Positions 9,700 to 18,957 are shown, counted from the stretch's first letter. The stretch: DNA of 64,000 bases from Cellulosilyticum sp. I15G10I2 (GCF_900095725.1 NZ_FMMP01000006.1:558001-622000); one strand, 5' to 3'. Translations and numbers: made by a program. Notes: generated by a model not told the origin, from the sequence alone.

Positions 9700-9737
9700 T
9701 TTACAAAATTTGTAAATTAATTGCTTTACAATATAAC
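9700..9737 (+). promoter_or_regulatory. spoIIGA promoter region with 17-base palindrome
   Basis: A perfect palindrome TTTACAAA-A-TTTGTAAA occupies 9700-9716. Its right arm overlaps a -35-like TTGTAA at 9710-9715, and 16 bases later comes a -10-like TATAAC at 9732-9737. The layout suggests a sigma-A promoter with an overlapping operator. In Bacillus spoIIG is activated by Spo0A. The palindrome is not a classic 0A box; the nearest one-mismatch match, TGTCGTA at 9667-9673, lies in the terminator stem. Confidence 0.45.
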
Positions 9738-9772
9738 TGTTCAGCAAATTAAATGATACTTGAGGTGATCAT

Positions 9773-10639
9773 GTGTATGTTGTTTATATTGACATACTGT
9801 TTTTAATTAATATAGTTATGGATATGATGGTATTTTATACAGCGACTATGATACTTAATAAGTCTATTGGAAAGGTTAGAATATTTATAGCCAGCATCAT
9901 AGCGGCATTGATCTATTGCATGCTTGTATGTGTACCGATTTTACAAAGTATACCCTATGTTTTATATGCTTTATTTGTACCTACATTATCAATACTATAT
10001 CTTTATAGGCCGCGCCATCTTAAAGAATTTGCAAAAATCTACTTAGTTTGTATGGGTGTAGCGTGTACTATAGGCGGCGCAACGTTTACAACGTGGTTTA
10101 TGGTTAAAGATAAAACACCTATTCATACAATAAGCATTTTTTGGCTTATAATCATTGCTTTAGGTATAACACTTATTATTTATATCTCTTTTAATAAAAT
10201 TAGAAAAAGAATGATACTTCCTTTATTTGAATATGACATAAAAATTAAGAATACTGATAAAGAGGTATGGATTAAATCTATTTTGGATACGGGTAATTGT
10301 CTCTATACACCTATAGGTCATAAACCGGTTATTGTTGTAACTTACGATGCGCTTAAAGAACTATTTACAGATAAGCAAATACTCGTATTAAGCAAATATA
10401 AAAACAATGTTTTGGAGCTTGCATATTCTAGCGACTTTATGCCCTCATATATCATTCCTTTTAATAGTGTTGGATGTAAGTTGGGAATACTTTTAGGAAT
10501 TGAAGTTGATCAAGTTAATATTTACAAAAATCATTTTAAGAAGAGTGTTGATAAATGTATTGTTGCTATATCATTCAATAATATTTTTAATGATAAATCA
10601 TATAATGCACTACTTCATCCAGATTTTATATTAAATTAG
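9773..10639 (+). CDS. spoIIGA: sporulation sigma-E processing protease SpoIIGA
   Basis: Membrane aspartic protease that cleaves the pro-peptide of sigma-E in the mother cell after a forespore signal (SpoIIR in Bacillus). The 288 residues have five N-terminal hydrophobic helices and a C-terminal half with the active-site motif DTGN at 172-175 ([10 protein letters not shown]). The start is GTG 9773, preceded by GAGGTGATC; overlapping ATGs at 9771 and 9777 are in other frames. Its substrate gene sigE begins 11 bases after its stop. Confidence 0.95.
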   Translation: MYVVYIDILFLINIVMDMMVFYTATMILNKSIGKVRIFIASIIAALIYCMLVCVPILQSIPYVLYALFVPTLSILYLYRPRHLKEFAKIYLVCMGVACTIGGATFTTWFMVKDKTPIHTISIFWLIIIALGITLIIYISFNKIRKRMILPLFEYDIKIKNTDKEVWIKSILDTGNCLYTPIGHKPVIVVTYDALKELFTDKQILVLSKYKNNVLELAYSSDFMPSYIIPFNSVGCKLGILLGIEVDQVNIYKNHFKKSVDKCIVAISFNNIFNDKSYNALLHPDFILN

Positions 10640-10650
10640 GAGGAACGAAG

Positions 10651-11403
10651 ATGAGAATAGTAGAATGGTGGACTAAAATATTAAAGCAAAAAGTAAGAAT
10701 ACTGATACTTAAGATTATATGCAAGTATCCTAGTGCGCTGCATTACATAGGTGGGAATGAAGTCCTTCCGCCTCCATTGACAAGAGAAGAAGAAGAAGCA
10801 CTTATTTTGCAGTTATCAGAGCTTGAAGAATGTGAAGAAGAAGTTAAGCAAGTCAAAACCGTGCTGATAGAACGGAATCTCAGACTTGTTGTATATATTG
10901 CTAGGAAATTTGAAAACACGGGCATTCATATGGAAGATTTAATATCTATTGGTACAATAGGCCTCATTAAGTCGATTAATACTTTTAAACCAAGCAAAAA
11001 GATTAAACTTGCTACATATGCTTCAAGATGTATAGAAAACGAGATACTAATGTTTTTAAGGAGAACGAATAAGCTCAAAACAGAAGTATCTATTGATGAA
11101 CCGCTTAATGTTGACTGGGATGGCAATGAACTATTATTATCGGATATTCTAGGTACAGAGCCAGATATTATCTACAGAAATATTGAGGAAGAAGTTGATA
11201 AAAATTTATTACAGCAAGCACTTCTGAAATTATCAGAGCGTGAAAGAGAAATTGTAGAGTTAAGATTTGGATTTAGTACTCAAGGGAAGGAAAAAACACA
11301 AAAAGAAGTTGCTGATTTATTAGGTATTTCTCAATCCTATATTTCAAGGTTGGAAAAAAAGATTATATTGAGATTAAAAAAGGAAATTAATAGAATGAGC
11401 TAA
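10651..11403 (+). CDS. sigE: RNA polymerase sigma-E factor, pro-form
   Basis: Mother-cell-specific sigma factor made as an inactive precursor. The 250 residues start with an amphipathic, basic pro-sequence of about 30 residues ending near [13 protein letters not shown], the conserved processing region. Sigma region 2 ([24 protein letters not shown]) and region 4 ([11 protein letters not shown], then a helix-turn-helix ending SYISRLEKK) follow. GGAGG lies before ATG 10651. It is in an operon with its protease spoIIGA. Confidence 0.96.
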   Translation: MRIVEWWTKILKQKVRILILKIICKYPSALHYIGGNEVLPPPLTREEEEALILQLSELEECEEEVKQVKTVLIERNLRLVVYIARKFENTGIHMEDLISIGTIGLIKSINTFKPSKKIKLATYASRCIENEILMFLRRTNKLKTEVSIDEPLNVDWDGNELLLSDILGTEPDIIYRNIEEEVDKNLLQQALLKLSEREREIVELRFGFSTQGKEKTQKEVADLLGISQSYISRLEKKIILRLKKEINRMS

Positions 11404-11409
11404 GGATTT

Positions 11410-11438
11410 GAATAAATAAATGGATTATGGAAAATATA
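11410..11438 (+). promoter_or_regulatory. possible sigma-F/G-type promoter before sigG
   Basis: GAATA at 11410-11414 and GGAAAATATA at 11429-11438 are 14 bases apart. They resemble the forespore consensus (G-ATA at -35; GGnnAnAnTR at -10, one core mismatch). Known biology, where sigG is first transcribed by sigma-F and then by sigma-G, fits. The spacing is slightly short, so this is only a candidate. Confidence 0.4.
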
Positions 11439-11487
11439 TCTATAGACTTAACTTGTGCTGGAGTAGTATAACTAGGAGGCATGTGAT

Positions 11488-12261
11488 ATGGCTATAAATA
11501 AAGTTGAAATTTGCGGCGTAAATACTGCAAAATTACCTATATTAACAGCAGAACAAAAAGATATCTTATTTAAATTAATACAGAATGGAGATAATGCTGC
11601 AAGAGAAGAGTATATTAGGGGAAATTTAAGATTAGTGCTCAGTGTTATTCAGCGATTTAATAATAGAGGTGAACATGTAGATGACTTGTTTCAAGTAGGT
11701 TGTATAGGCCTCATCAAAGCAATAGATAATTTTGATGTATCTCAGAATGTAAAGTTTTCGACCTATGCAGTACCTATGATTATTGGAGAAATAAGAAGGT
11801 ATCTTAGAGATAATAATTCTATTAGAGTCAGTAGATCACTTCGAGATATAGCTTATAAAGCACTTCAGGCTAAAGAACAACTTATTAGGAAAAACTCAAA
11901 AGAACCTAGTATTCAAGAAATTGCAGAGCAGCTTGGTATTAAAAAAGAAGATATTGTATTTGCATTAGATGCTATTCAGGATCCTATATCTTTATTTGAG
12001 CCTGTTTACCATGATGAAAGTGATACGTTATATATTATGGATCAAGTTAGTGATGAAAAGAGTCAAGATGACATCTGGTTAGAAAATATTGCGTTAAAAG
12101 AAGCGATGAAAAGACTAAATGACAGAGAAAAGCAAATATTAATGTTAAGATTTTTTTCAGGTAAGACACAAATGGAAGTTGCAAATGAAATAGGGATTTC
12201 TCAAGCACAAGTATCAAGGCTAGAAAAGACAGCATTAAAGCATATGAAAAAATATATATAG
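11488..12261 (+). CDS. sigG: RNA polymerase sigma-G factor
   Basis: Late forespore-specific sigma factor. The 257 residues begin with the strongly conserved sigma-G N-terminus NKVEICGVNTAKLP. Region 2 (NLRLVLSVIQRF, DDLFQVGCIGLIKAIDNF), region 3 (IRVSRSLRDIAYKAL) and region 4 (LNDREKQILMLRFF, ISQAQVSRLEK) follow. There is no pro-sequence, as expected, because activity is controlled by anti-sigma factors and timing. AGGAGG precedes the ATG. An 84-base gap separates it from sigE and holds a candidate forespore promoter. Confidence 0.96.
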   Translation: MAINKVEICGVNTAKLPILTAEQKDILFKLIQNGDNAAREEYIRGNLRLVLSVIQRFNNRGEHVDDLFQVGCIGLIKAIDNFDVSQNVKFSTYAVPMIIGEIRRYLRDNNSIRVSRSLRDIAYKALQAKEQLIRKNSKEPSIQEIAEQLGIKKEDIVFALDAIQDPISLFEPVYHDESDTLYIMDQVSDEKSQDDIWLENIALKEAMKRLNDREKQILMLRFFSGKTQMEVANEIGISQAQVSRLEKTALKHMKKYI

Positions 12262-12288
12262 AGATATTTATTATTGGGGGGATTAGTG

Positions 12289-12552
12289 ATGATGAGAATT
12301 GCAGATATGAAACATAAGGAGATTATTAACACTGTAGATGGGTCGCGTTTAGGGTATATTTGTGATGTAGAATTGGATTGGAAAGAGGGTAAAATTAACA
12401 AGGTAATTGTACCAGGGCCAAGTAAAATTATGGGGATATTTGGGAAAAACCTAGAATATGCTATTCCTTGGGATAAAATTAAAAAGATTGGTGAAGATAT
12501 TATACTTATAGAGATTGATGTAGATGAGTATTTGAAAGAGAGTGAGTATTGA
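12289..12552 (+). CDS. ylmC: YlmC/YmxH-family PRC-barrel sporulation protein
   Basis: Small protein of 87 residues, starting MMRIADMKHKEIINTVDGSRLGY, with the PRC-barrel pattern and the VPGPSKIMGIFG segment typical of the YlmC/YmxH family. Its molecular role is unknown; the family is restricted to endospore formers and usually sits after sigG, as here. ATG 12289 (or the adjacent ATG 12292) lies 7-10 bases after GGGGGG; the frame is open upstream to 12274 but that would swallow the ribosome site. It is probably cotranscribed with sigG. Confidence 0.88.
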   Translation: MMRIADMKHKEIINTVDGSRLGYICDVELDWKEGKINKVIVPGPSKIMGIFGKNLEYAIPWDKIKKIGEDIILIEIDVDEYLKESEY

Positions 12553-12609
12553 CTTTTATTTTAAATATATGATATCTTTGAGTATATAAAAACTAGGAGG
12601 ATATTATAA

Positions 12610-13068
12610 ATGAAATGCCCTTACTGTGGGTATAGTGCCTCAAAAGTGCTTAATTCCAGACCCGTAAATGATAATGAGTCCATAAGAAGAAGAAGACAAT
12701 GCGAAAAGTGTGATAGGAGATTTACTACATATGAAAAGATAGAAACTATTCCTATTATGATTGTTAAAAAGAATATGACTCGTGAACCTTTTGATAGAGA
12801 TAAACTTCTAAAAGGTATATTACGTTCATGTAATAAACGAAGCATAACTTTAGAGCAAATAGAACTGCTAGTAGATGAAATCGAAAATCAGATAGGAGTA
12901 ATGGAGAGTAAGGAACTTTCATCTACAATTATTGGAGAGATGGCAATGAAAAGATTAAAAGCATTAGATGAAGTATCTTATATAAGATTTGCCTCTGTTT
13001 ATAAACAATTTACAAGTATAGAGGAGTTTATTATTGAACTTGAAGATATAAAGAAATTAAAAAGGTAA
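12610..13068 (+). CDS. nrdR: transcriptional repressor NrdR
   Basis: Zinc-ribbon and ATP-cone repressor of ribonucleotide reductase genes, responding to dATP/ATP. The 152 residues have zinc ligands Cys3, Cys6, Cys31 and Cys34, an arginine-rich stretch RRRRQ at 26-30, then an ATP-cone domain from about residue 49. The length matches the family. AGGAGG precedes the ATG. No ribonucleotide reductase gene is in the window, so its targets lie elsewhere. Confidence 0.96.
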   Translation: MKCPYCGYSASKVLNSRPVNDNESIRRRRQCEKCDRRFTTYEKIETIPIMIVKKNMTREPFDRDKLLKGILRSCNKRSITLEQIELLVDEIENQIGVMESKELSSTIIGEMAMKRLKALDEVSYIRFASVYKQFTSIEEFIIELEDIKKLKR

Positions 13069-13110
13069 AAAACTATATTAAATGACCTCATTCATTTAAT
13101 ATAGTTTTTT
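13067..13110. terminator. bidirectional terminator between nrdR and comM
   Basis: A 17-bp perfect stem (arms 13069-13085 and 13092-13108) with a six-base loop has runs of A on one side and T on the other. It can end both nrdR (+) and comM (-). Confidence 0.88.
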
Positions 13111-14624
13111 TATGCCCAAAATTTTCGGTCAAGAAGTCTGTATTGTATAGCTTCACTGATATGAGGAATATCTATTTGAGAACTCTCTGTTAAGTCAGCT
13201 ACTGTAAGAGCGAGTCTTAAAATTTTATCATAAGCACGTACACTTGAGGAGGAGTTTTCAAACCAACTATTTAATAGGTCATGTGCATCGTGAGTAAGAG
13301 AACAATATTTGCTTAATTTACTAGCCGGGATTTGACTATTATAAAGGATATCTGTATCCTTAAAGCGCTCTTCTTGTATAGAAAGTGCTATTTTTACTTT
13401 GTTATAGAGTTCTTTAGAAGATAAGGTATGAGTAGCATTTAAATCATTTATTGTAGGTGATTGTGTTTCAAGATGGACATCTATACGATCGAGAAGCGGG
13501 CCTGATAATTTACTTAAATATTTTTTAATACTATTTATGCTGCAAGAGCACTTTTTGGTATTTGGATAATAGCCGCAAGGGCAAGGGTTAGTAGAGGCTA
13601 TAAATAGAAAATTAGATGGATAAGTTACAGCAGAGTTAGCACGCGCGATAGTGACTCTGTGTTCCTCGAGAGGTTGTCTTAATACTTCAAGAGCACCTTT
13701 GTTGAATTCCAATAATTCATCTAAGAAAAGTACGCCCAAGTGAGAGAGGCTGATTTCACCAGGCTTGGGATGGAGCCCACCTCCTGTAAGACCTAAAGGA
13801 GAAATAGTATGATGGGGTGTTCTAAAAGGCCTTGCTTGTATGATGGCATAGTTAGATAGTTTATTTGCAATACTGTATATTTTGGTTATTTCAATACACT
13901 CATCGTCAGTAAGTGGAGGAAGTATAGAAATGAGTCTGTTTGCTAGCATGGTTTTACCGGATCCTGGTGGGCCGATAAGGAGTGCGTTGTGATAACCGGC
14001 AGCACAAATCATAAGGCCTCTTTTGACACTTTCTTGGCCTTTTACATCAGCAAAGTCAATGTCATAGATATCATCAGCCGTAAGGGGGGGGTTAGAACAT
14101 TTGCTAAGCGCTTGTTCATTTTTAGTAAATGCCACAACTTCTTGCAAACTATGGGCGAGAAATAGAGTTCCTTTTTGGATAAGTGAAGCTTCCTGTGAAT
14201 TATCATAAGGCACAATACAGTTTAACTCAGGATTTTCACTAACTGAACATAAGATAGGAAGAAGACCTCTCACACCTCTTAAATTGCCGTTTAAAGCAAG
14301 CTCGCCAATATAAACACTATTTTGAAGGGCTGATATTGGAATTTCTCCCATACAGCATAATATGCCTAAAGCAATAGGAAGATCATATAAGCTTCCTTCT
14401 TTTTTTACATCAGCTGGGGCTAGGTTGATGGTTATCTTACGCATAGGAAATTTGAAACCACTATTTTTAATAGCACTTTTTACACGTTCTCTTGATTCTC
14501 TGACGGCACTATCAGGAAGACCTACAATTTCGAAGCCGGGAAGACCATCGCAGATGTCAACTTCTACATCTACATGAATTGTATTGACGCCATTTAATGA
14601 GTAACTGTTTAATTTACAAAACAT
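13110..14624 (-). CDS. comM: YifB/ComM-family Mg-chelatase-like AAA+ ATPase
   Basis: AAA+ protein of the ComM/YifB family. In Vibrio and Haemophilus ComM is a branch-migration helicase for natural transformation; the role in Clostridia is unproven. The 504 residues contain an N-terminal Lon-protease-like fold domain (about 20-140), Walker A GPPGSGKT at 218-225, Walker B LFLDELLEF, the PCPCGYYPNTKKCSC cysteine segment and a C-terminal Mg-chelatase domain. An AAAGGAT ribosome site precedes the start on the minus strand. It is divergent from dprA, another transformation gene, across 115 bases. Confidence 0.92.
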   Translation of the reverse strand: MFCKLNSYSLNGVNTIHVDVEVDICDGLPGFEIVGLPDSAVRESRERVKSAIKNSGFKFPMRKITINLAPADVKKEGSLYDLPIALGILCCMGEIPISALQNSVYIGELALNGNLRGVRGLLPILCSVSENPELNCIVPYDNSQEASLIQKGTLFLAHSLQEVVAFTKNEQALSKCSNPPLTADDIYDIDFADVKGQESVKRGLMICAAGYHNALLIGPPGSGKTMLANRLISILPPLTDDECIEITKIYSIANKLSNYAIIQARPFRTPHHTISPLGLTGGGLHPKPGEISLSHLGVLFLDELLEFNKGALEVLRQPLEEHRVTIARANSAVTYPSNFLFIASTNPCPCGYYPNTKKCSCSINSIKKYLSKLSGPLLDRIDVHLETQSPTINDLNATHTLSSKELYNKVKIALSIQEERFKDTDILYNSQIPASKLSKYCSLTHDAHDLLNSWFENSSSSVRAYDKILRLALTVADLTESSQIDIPHISEAIQYRLLDRKFWA

Positions 14625-14690
14625 TAGGTTATCCTTTCTATAAAGCCATTTTTAAGATTATGGGTTTAATTTAAAATATTTAAACATTTT

Positions 14691-14715
14691 TATAATAAGA
14701 GTAGAAATATTTCTA
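14691..14715 (+). promoter_or_regulatory. possible dprA promoter -10 and small palindrome
   Basis: In the comM-dprA divergent gap a perfect TATAAT at 14691-14696 is followed by the 14-base palindrome TAGAAATATTTCTA at 14702-14715. No good -35 element is seen 16-18 bases upstream, so the promoter call is weak. Confidence 0.35.
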
Positions 14716-14739
14716 AAAATATAGTAAAGTGGTGATTGA

Positions 14740-15831
14740 ATGGATAAAAAATATAGTATGTGGCTGCATAAATTAAGTATACCTGAATATATTAAAGTAA
14801 AAATGATAGAACGTTTTAGGAGTTATAAAAAAATATACGAGGCTAATGCAACTGACTATCAACAATTTAATTTAGAAAATAAGCAGATATTGAAAATTGA
14901 ACACTCAAAAGAAACGTTAGAAGATCTTTCGAAAATGATTAAAGTATATGAAGATCAAAAAATTCATATAGTAGATATATTAGATAACCACTATCCATAT
15001 TATTTGAAGCAAATATCAGATCCTCCTATTATCTTATTTATTAAGGGCGATTTAAACTTTTTAAATCAGCCAACACTTGGTATAGTAGGATCTAGAAAGT
15101 GTTCTGAATATGGATTTGAGACAACTTATAGGCTAGCTAAAGAATTAGCAGAACAAGGAGTTGTTGTCATTAGCGGTATGGCTTATGGGATTGACGAGGC
15201 AGCACATAAAGGTGCATTAAAAACGGGGCATACAATAGCAGTAATGGGAACAGGTATAAATATATGCTATCCAAGTCAAAATCAAGATATCTATCATTTG
15301 ATTGCGCAGAAGGGGTGTGTAATATCAGAATATGATTTAGATACGCCACCGCTGCCTTATCAATTTCCTAAAAGAAATAGAATTATTAGTGGCATGTCTA
15401 TGGGGATATTGGTGGTGGAAGCAGATATTAAGAGTGGGTCGTTAATTACAGCGAACCTAGCATTAGAGCATAACAGAGATGTTTTTGCTATACCGGGTAA
15501 TATTAATAGCAAGCTAAGTTCAGGGACGAACGAGCTTATTAGAAATGGTGCGAAATGTGTTACAAAAATAGATGATATTATTGAAGAGTTTCCACTTTAT
15601 ATTAAAACAAAAATGGGAACCTTGCAAAAAAATACATTAAAAAATGATAATTGTAAACTTGCACAAGATGAAAGTATAGTATATGCTTATTTAAGTCAGA
15701 GTCCAATTAATTTGAATGAATTATTTAAAAATACAGAACTTCCCTATGAAATAGTTTATCCTAGTTTAATTAAATTAGAAATCAAAGGACTTATAAAAAG
15801 ACTACCAGGGGAAAGATACGTACGCGTTTAA
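14740..15831 (+). CDS. dprA: DNA-processing protein DprA
   Basis: Binds incoming single-stranded DNA and loads RecA in natural transformation; it is also widely conserved in non-competent bacteria. The 363 residues have an N-terminal helix-hairpin region, a Rossmann-fold core (IVGSRKCSEYG, ISGMAYGIDEAAHKGAL, MGTGINICYP, SGSLITA) and a C-terminal winged-helix domain from about residue 305. The ATG follows GGTGAT. topA begins 13 bases downstream, the common dprA-topA pairing of Firmicutes. Confidence 0.95.
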   Translation: MDKKYSMWLHKLSIPEYIKVKMIERFRSYKKIYEANATDYQQFNLENKQILKIEHSKETLEDLSKMIKVYEDQKIHIVDILDNHYPYYLKQISDPPIILFIKGDLNFLNQPTLGIVGSRKCSEYGFETTYRLAKELAEQGVVVISGMAYGIDEAAHKGALKTGHTIAVMGTGINICYPSQNQDIYHLIAQKGCVISEYDLDTPPLPYQFPKRNRIISGMSMGILVVEADIKSGSLITANLALEHNRDVFAIPGNINSKLSSGTNELIRNGAKCVTKIDDIIEEFPLYIKTKMGTLQKNTLKNDNCKLAQDESIVYAYLSQSPINLNELFKNTELPYEIVYPSLIKLEIKGLIKRLPGERYVRV

Positions 15832-15844
15832 TGAGGAGGTAAAT

Positions 15845-17917
15845 ATGGCTGATAATTTAGTAGTTGTAGAATCTGCAGCTAAGGTTAATACAATTAGTAG
15901 ATTTTTAGGCAAAAATTATAAAGTCGAAGCATCAGTAGGACATGTGCGAGATTTGCCAAAAAGTCAATTAGGTATTGATACAGAAAATAACTATGAACCT
16001 AAATATATTACAATAAGAGGAAAAGGTGAATTGCTTCAAAAAATGCGCAAGGATGTAAAGAATGCAAAATGTGTTTATTTAGCAACTGACCCGGATAGAG
16101 AAGGAGAAGCTATTTCTTGGCATTTATATAATTCGCTTAAGCTTCAGGATAAAAAGGTTTATAGGATCACTTTTAATGAAATTACGGAAGAAGCCGTTAA
16201 AGAAGCTATTAAACATCCAAGAACTATTAATATGGATCTTGTAGATGCGCAGCAAGCCAGAAGAATCTTAGATCGATTAGTTGGCTATAAAATAAGCCCG
16301 ATATTATGGAAAAAAATTCGCAAAGGACTAAGTGCAGGTCGTGTGCAATCAGTTACTTTAAGACTTATTAGCGACAGGGAAAAAGAAATAAGGGAATTTA
16401 TTGAAGAAGAATATTGGTCTATTCAAGTGCATCTAAGGCATAATAAGGATAAAGCTTTTGAAGCAAAACTTGACAGTAGAAGTGAAGAAAAAATAGAAAT
16501 TAAAAATGAAGAAGAAGCTAAGAGAATTATAGAGGCATGCGAAAAAGGCGAATACAAGGTTATAAGTACAAAAAAGAGTACTAGGATTAAAAATACTGTG
16601 CTGCCTTTTACAACAAGTACCCTTCAGCAAGAAGCAGCTAAACATCTAGGGTTTTCTACACAAAAGACAATGAATATAGCACAGCAACTTTATGAAGGGA
16701 TTAAGGTTGGTAAAAAAGAGGTAGGCGTAGTAACGTATATTCGTACAGATTCTATTAGGGTGTCTGATAAGGCGAAAGAAGAAGCTTATGAGTATATTAA
16801 AGAAAAATTTGGTGAGCGTTATTTAGGTGAACAAAAACAGCCTGCCAAACAAAAGAAGGGAAATATTCAAGATGCCCATGAAGCTATTAGACCAACCTAT
16901 ATTGACTATAAACCATCAGAAATCAAAGAACATTTGTCGAAAGATCAATATAAGCTGTATAATATGATTTGGAATAGGTTTATTGCAAGCCAGATGTCGC
17001 AGGCTGAATATGAAACACATTCAATTAAGATTAGAAATGGGGAGTATGTTTATAAAGCTTCATATTCTATTGAACTATTTGATGGATTTATGAAAGTTTA
17101 TAATTTAAGTGAAGAAAAACCTAAAAAAGAATCTAAGTTTCAAGTAAGTGAAGGAGATCAGTTAGAATGTACAAGTATTCTCCCACTTCAGCATTTTACT
17201 CAGCCACCAGCTCATTTTTCGGAGGCTGCTCTTGTTAAAGCTTTAGAAGAAAATGGTGTAGGAAGGCCTAGTACTTATGCACCTACCATTACAACGCTTT
17301 TAGCAAGAGGCTATATTGTTAAAGAAAGTAAAAATCTCTACACAACAGAACTGGGAGAAGTTGTTAATCAGATTATGTTAGAGTACTTTGATGAAGTAGT
17401 TGATGTAGATTTTACAGCAAATATGGAAAGAATACTAGATGAAATCGCATCGGGCAATGTAGAGTGGAAAGAAATTATTAAATCTTTCTATCCTCACTTC
17501 AATCAAACGGTTAATAAGGCTGAAAATGAAATACAAAATATTGATCTAACAGAAACAACTGACATTCCCTGTGAAAAATGCGGTGTGAATATGATTGTAA
17601 GATATGGTAAATACGGAAAATTTTTAGGTTGTCCAAGTTTTCCAGACTGTAACTTTACTAAGCCTTGGTATGAAGATACAGGCATTCACTGTCCATTATG
17701 CGGGGGGAAAGTACTGCTTAAAAAAACTAAAAAAGGCAGAACTTATTATGGTTGTGAAAATAATGGAGAAACTTGTGAGTTTATGTCTTGGGAGAAACCG
17801 ACAGGTGACAAGTGTCCAGTGTGTGAAGATGTATTAGTTGAAAAAGGCACTGCGAAAAATAAAAAAATTGTATGTCGTAATACTAAATGTAATTATGGAA
17901 AACAAAATAAAAAGTAA
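15845..17917 (+). CDS. topA: DNA topoisomerase I
   Basis: Type IA topoisomerase that relaxes negative supercoils. The 690 residues start with a TOPRIM domain (VVVESAAKVNTI, DPDREGEAISWHL). The catalytic tyrosine is Tyr298 in TYIRTDS, and the LSAGRVQSV segment is present. The C-terminus has three four-cysteine zinc modules (starting CEKCGVNM, CPLCGGKV and CPVCEDVL), the normal arrangement in this class. GAGGT lies before the ATG. Confidence 0.97.
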   Translation: MADNLVVVESAAKVNTISRFLGKNYKVEASVGHVRDLPKSQLGIDTENNYEPKYITIRGKGELLQKMRKDVKNAKCVYLATDPDREGEAISWHLYNSLKLQDKKVYRITFNEITEEAVKEAIKHPRTINMDLVDAQQARRILDRLVGYKISPILWKKIRKGLSAGRVQSVTLRLISDREKEIREFIEEEYWSIQVHLRHNKDKAFEAKLDSRSEEKIEIKNEEEAKRIIEACEKGEYKVISTKKSTRIKNTVLPFTTSTLQQEAAKHLGFSTQKTMNIAQQLYEGIKVGKKEVGVVTYIRTDSIRVSDKAKEEAYEYIKEKFGERYLGEQKQPAKQKKGNIQDAHEAIRPTYIDYKPSEIKEHLSKDQYKLYNMIWNRFIASQMSQAEYETHSIKIRNGEYVYKASYSIELFDGFMKVYNLSEEKPKKESKFQVSEGDQLECTSILPLQHFTQPPAHFSEAALVKALEENGVGRPSTYAPTITTLLARGYIVKESKNLYTTELGEVVNQIMLEYFDEVVDVDFTANMERILDEIASGNVEWKEIIKSFYPHFNQTVNKAENEIQNIDLTETTDIPCEKCGVNMIVRYGKYGKFLGCPSFPDCNFTKPWYEDTGIHCPLCGGKVLLKKTKKGRTYYGCENNGETCEFMSWEKPTGDKCPVCEDVLVEKGTAKNKKIVCRNTKCNYGKQNKK

Positions 17918-18003
17918 ATTTACAATTTGTTAAATATTTATAGTATTATTATTTACATTTATATATTGAGTTTTTTGTCAAATTGTGTTATTATTTGTTT
18001 ATT

Positions 18004-18038
18004 AAAGGACAAAGTTGTAGAATCGGCTTTGTCCTTTT
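18004..18038 (+). terminator. hairpin between topA and codY
   Basis: An 11-bp perfect stem (18004-18014 with 18027-18037) around a 12-base loop ends in TTTT. It is probably the topA terminator, although the T tract is short. Confidence 0.6.
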
Positions 18039-18061
18039 AATTGGAAGCGTGTATAATTTCT

Positions 18062-18106
18062 AATTTTTTGAACATACTAAAGTATATAGAACCTTTAGAT
18101 TATAAT
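18062..18106 (+). promoter_or_regulatory. codY promoter with CodY-box-like sequence
   Basis: A perfect TATAAT at 18101-18106 lies 28 bases before the codY start; its -35 region (about 18078-18083) is poor. Just upstream, 18062-18076 reads AATTTTTTGAACATA, matching 12 of 15 positions of the CodY operator AATTTTCWGAAAATT. This arrangement suggests autoregulation but is an inference from sequence only. Confidence 0.4.
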
Positions 18107-18133
18107 TCATACAATTTTTAAGGAGGAGATATT

Positions 18134-18892
18134 ATGTCTCAAGAGTTATTACAAAAAATGCGTAAGGTCAATAGATTACTACAAAGATTTGGTTCAGATA
18201 GAGTTATTTTTTCTGATATATGTGAAGTAATCAGTGATGTTGCTAAATCAAATGCGCTAGTTGTCGGTTATAAAAGCAAGCTTTTAGGAGTAAACAGTAC
18301 CATCCCACATCAGTTTGCCAATGAAGATCAGTATATTGATTATTCAGTTAATGATCAGTTTATGACTATTTTAGATTTAAAAGAGAACATTTCTTTTGAA
18401 ACACTTTTTCCAGAAGTGCCTAATAGTGCAAACTACTTAGCGTGTGTAGTTCCTATTATAGCTGGAGGACAAAGACTCGGAACATTTTTACTCTATAAAG
18501 AAAAAGGTGAAGGCAATTTCTCTACAGAGGATTTAATTTTAGCAGAGTATGGTGCAACAATCGTAGCAGTTGAAATTTTAAGTTCTTTAAAAGACGAAAA
18601 TGACGCAGAAGAACGCAGAGTATCTATTGTAAAATCTGCAATAAGTACCTTATCCTATTCAGAGCTTGAAGCTATTTTCCATATATTTGAAAAATTAGAT
18701 GGCAGTGAGGGATTACTTATAGCTAGTAAAATAGCTGACAAAGTAGGCATTACGCGATCAGTTATTGTTAATGCGCTGCGTAAATTTGAAAGTGCAGGAG
18801 TGATCGAATCAAGATCTTTAGGTATGAAGGGTACTTATATTAAAGTGCTTAATCATGCACTTCTAGATGAGCTTGCTAAATTAAGAAGATAA
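18134..18892 (+). CDS. codY: GTP-sensing global regulator CodY
   Basis: Transcription factor that represses nutrient-scavenging and other genes when GTP and branched-chain amino acids are plentiful. The 252 residues have an N-terminal GAF ligand domain (about 1-155) and a C-terminal winged helix-turn-helix with the near-invariant sequence IADKVGITRSVIVNALRKF followed by SAGVIESRSLGMKGTYIKVL. GGAGGAG precedes the ATG. It is a single-gene unit between a hairpin upstream and a large palindromic terminator downstream. Confidence 0.97.
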   Translation: MSQELLQKMRKVNRLLQRFGSDRVIFSDICEVISDVAKSNALVVGYKSKLLGVNSTIPHQFANEDQYIDYSVNDQFMTILDLKENISFETLFPEVPNSANYLACVVPIIAGGQRLGTFLLYKEKGEGNFSTEDLILAEYGATIVAVEILSSLKDENDAEERRVSIVKSAISTLSYSELEAIFHIFEKLDGSEGLLIASKIADKVGITRSVIVNALRKFESAGVIESRSLGMKGTYIKVLNHALLDELAKLRR

Positions 18893-18897
18893 TTATT

Positions 18898-18941
18898 CAA
18901 ATCAAAAAATGCTAAGTATATACTTAGCATTTTTTGATTTG
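18898..18941. terminator. 44-base perfect palindrome, codY/ylbJ bidirectional terminator
   Basis: Every base from 18898 to 18919 pairs with 18920-18941, with centre GTATATAC. Internal A6/T6 blocks supply the U tracts for both strands. It lies between convergent codY and ylbJ. Confidence 0.85.
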
Positions 18942-18957
18942 GGTGGCTATAAGAAAA

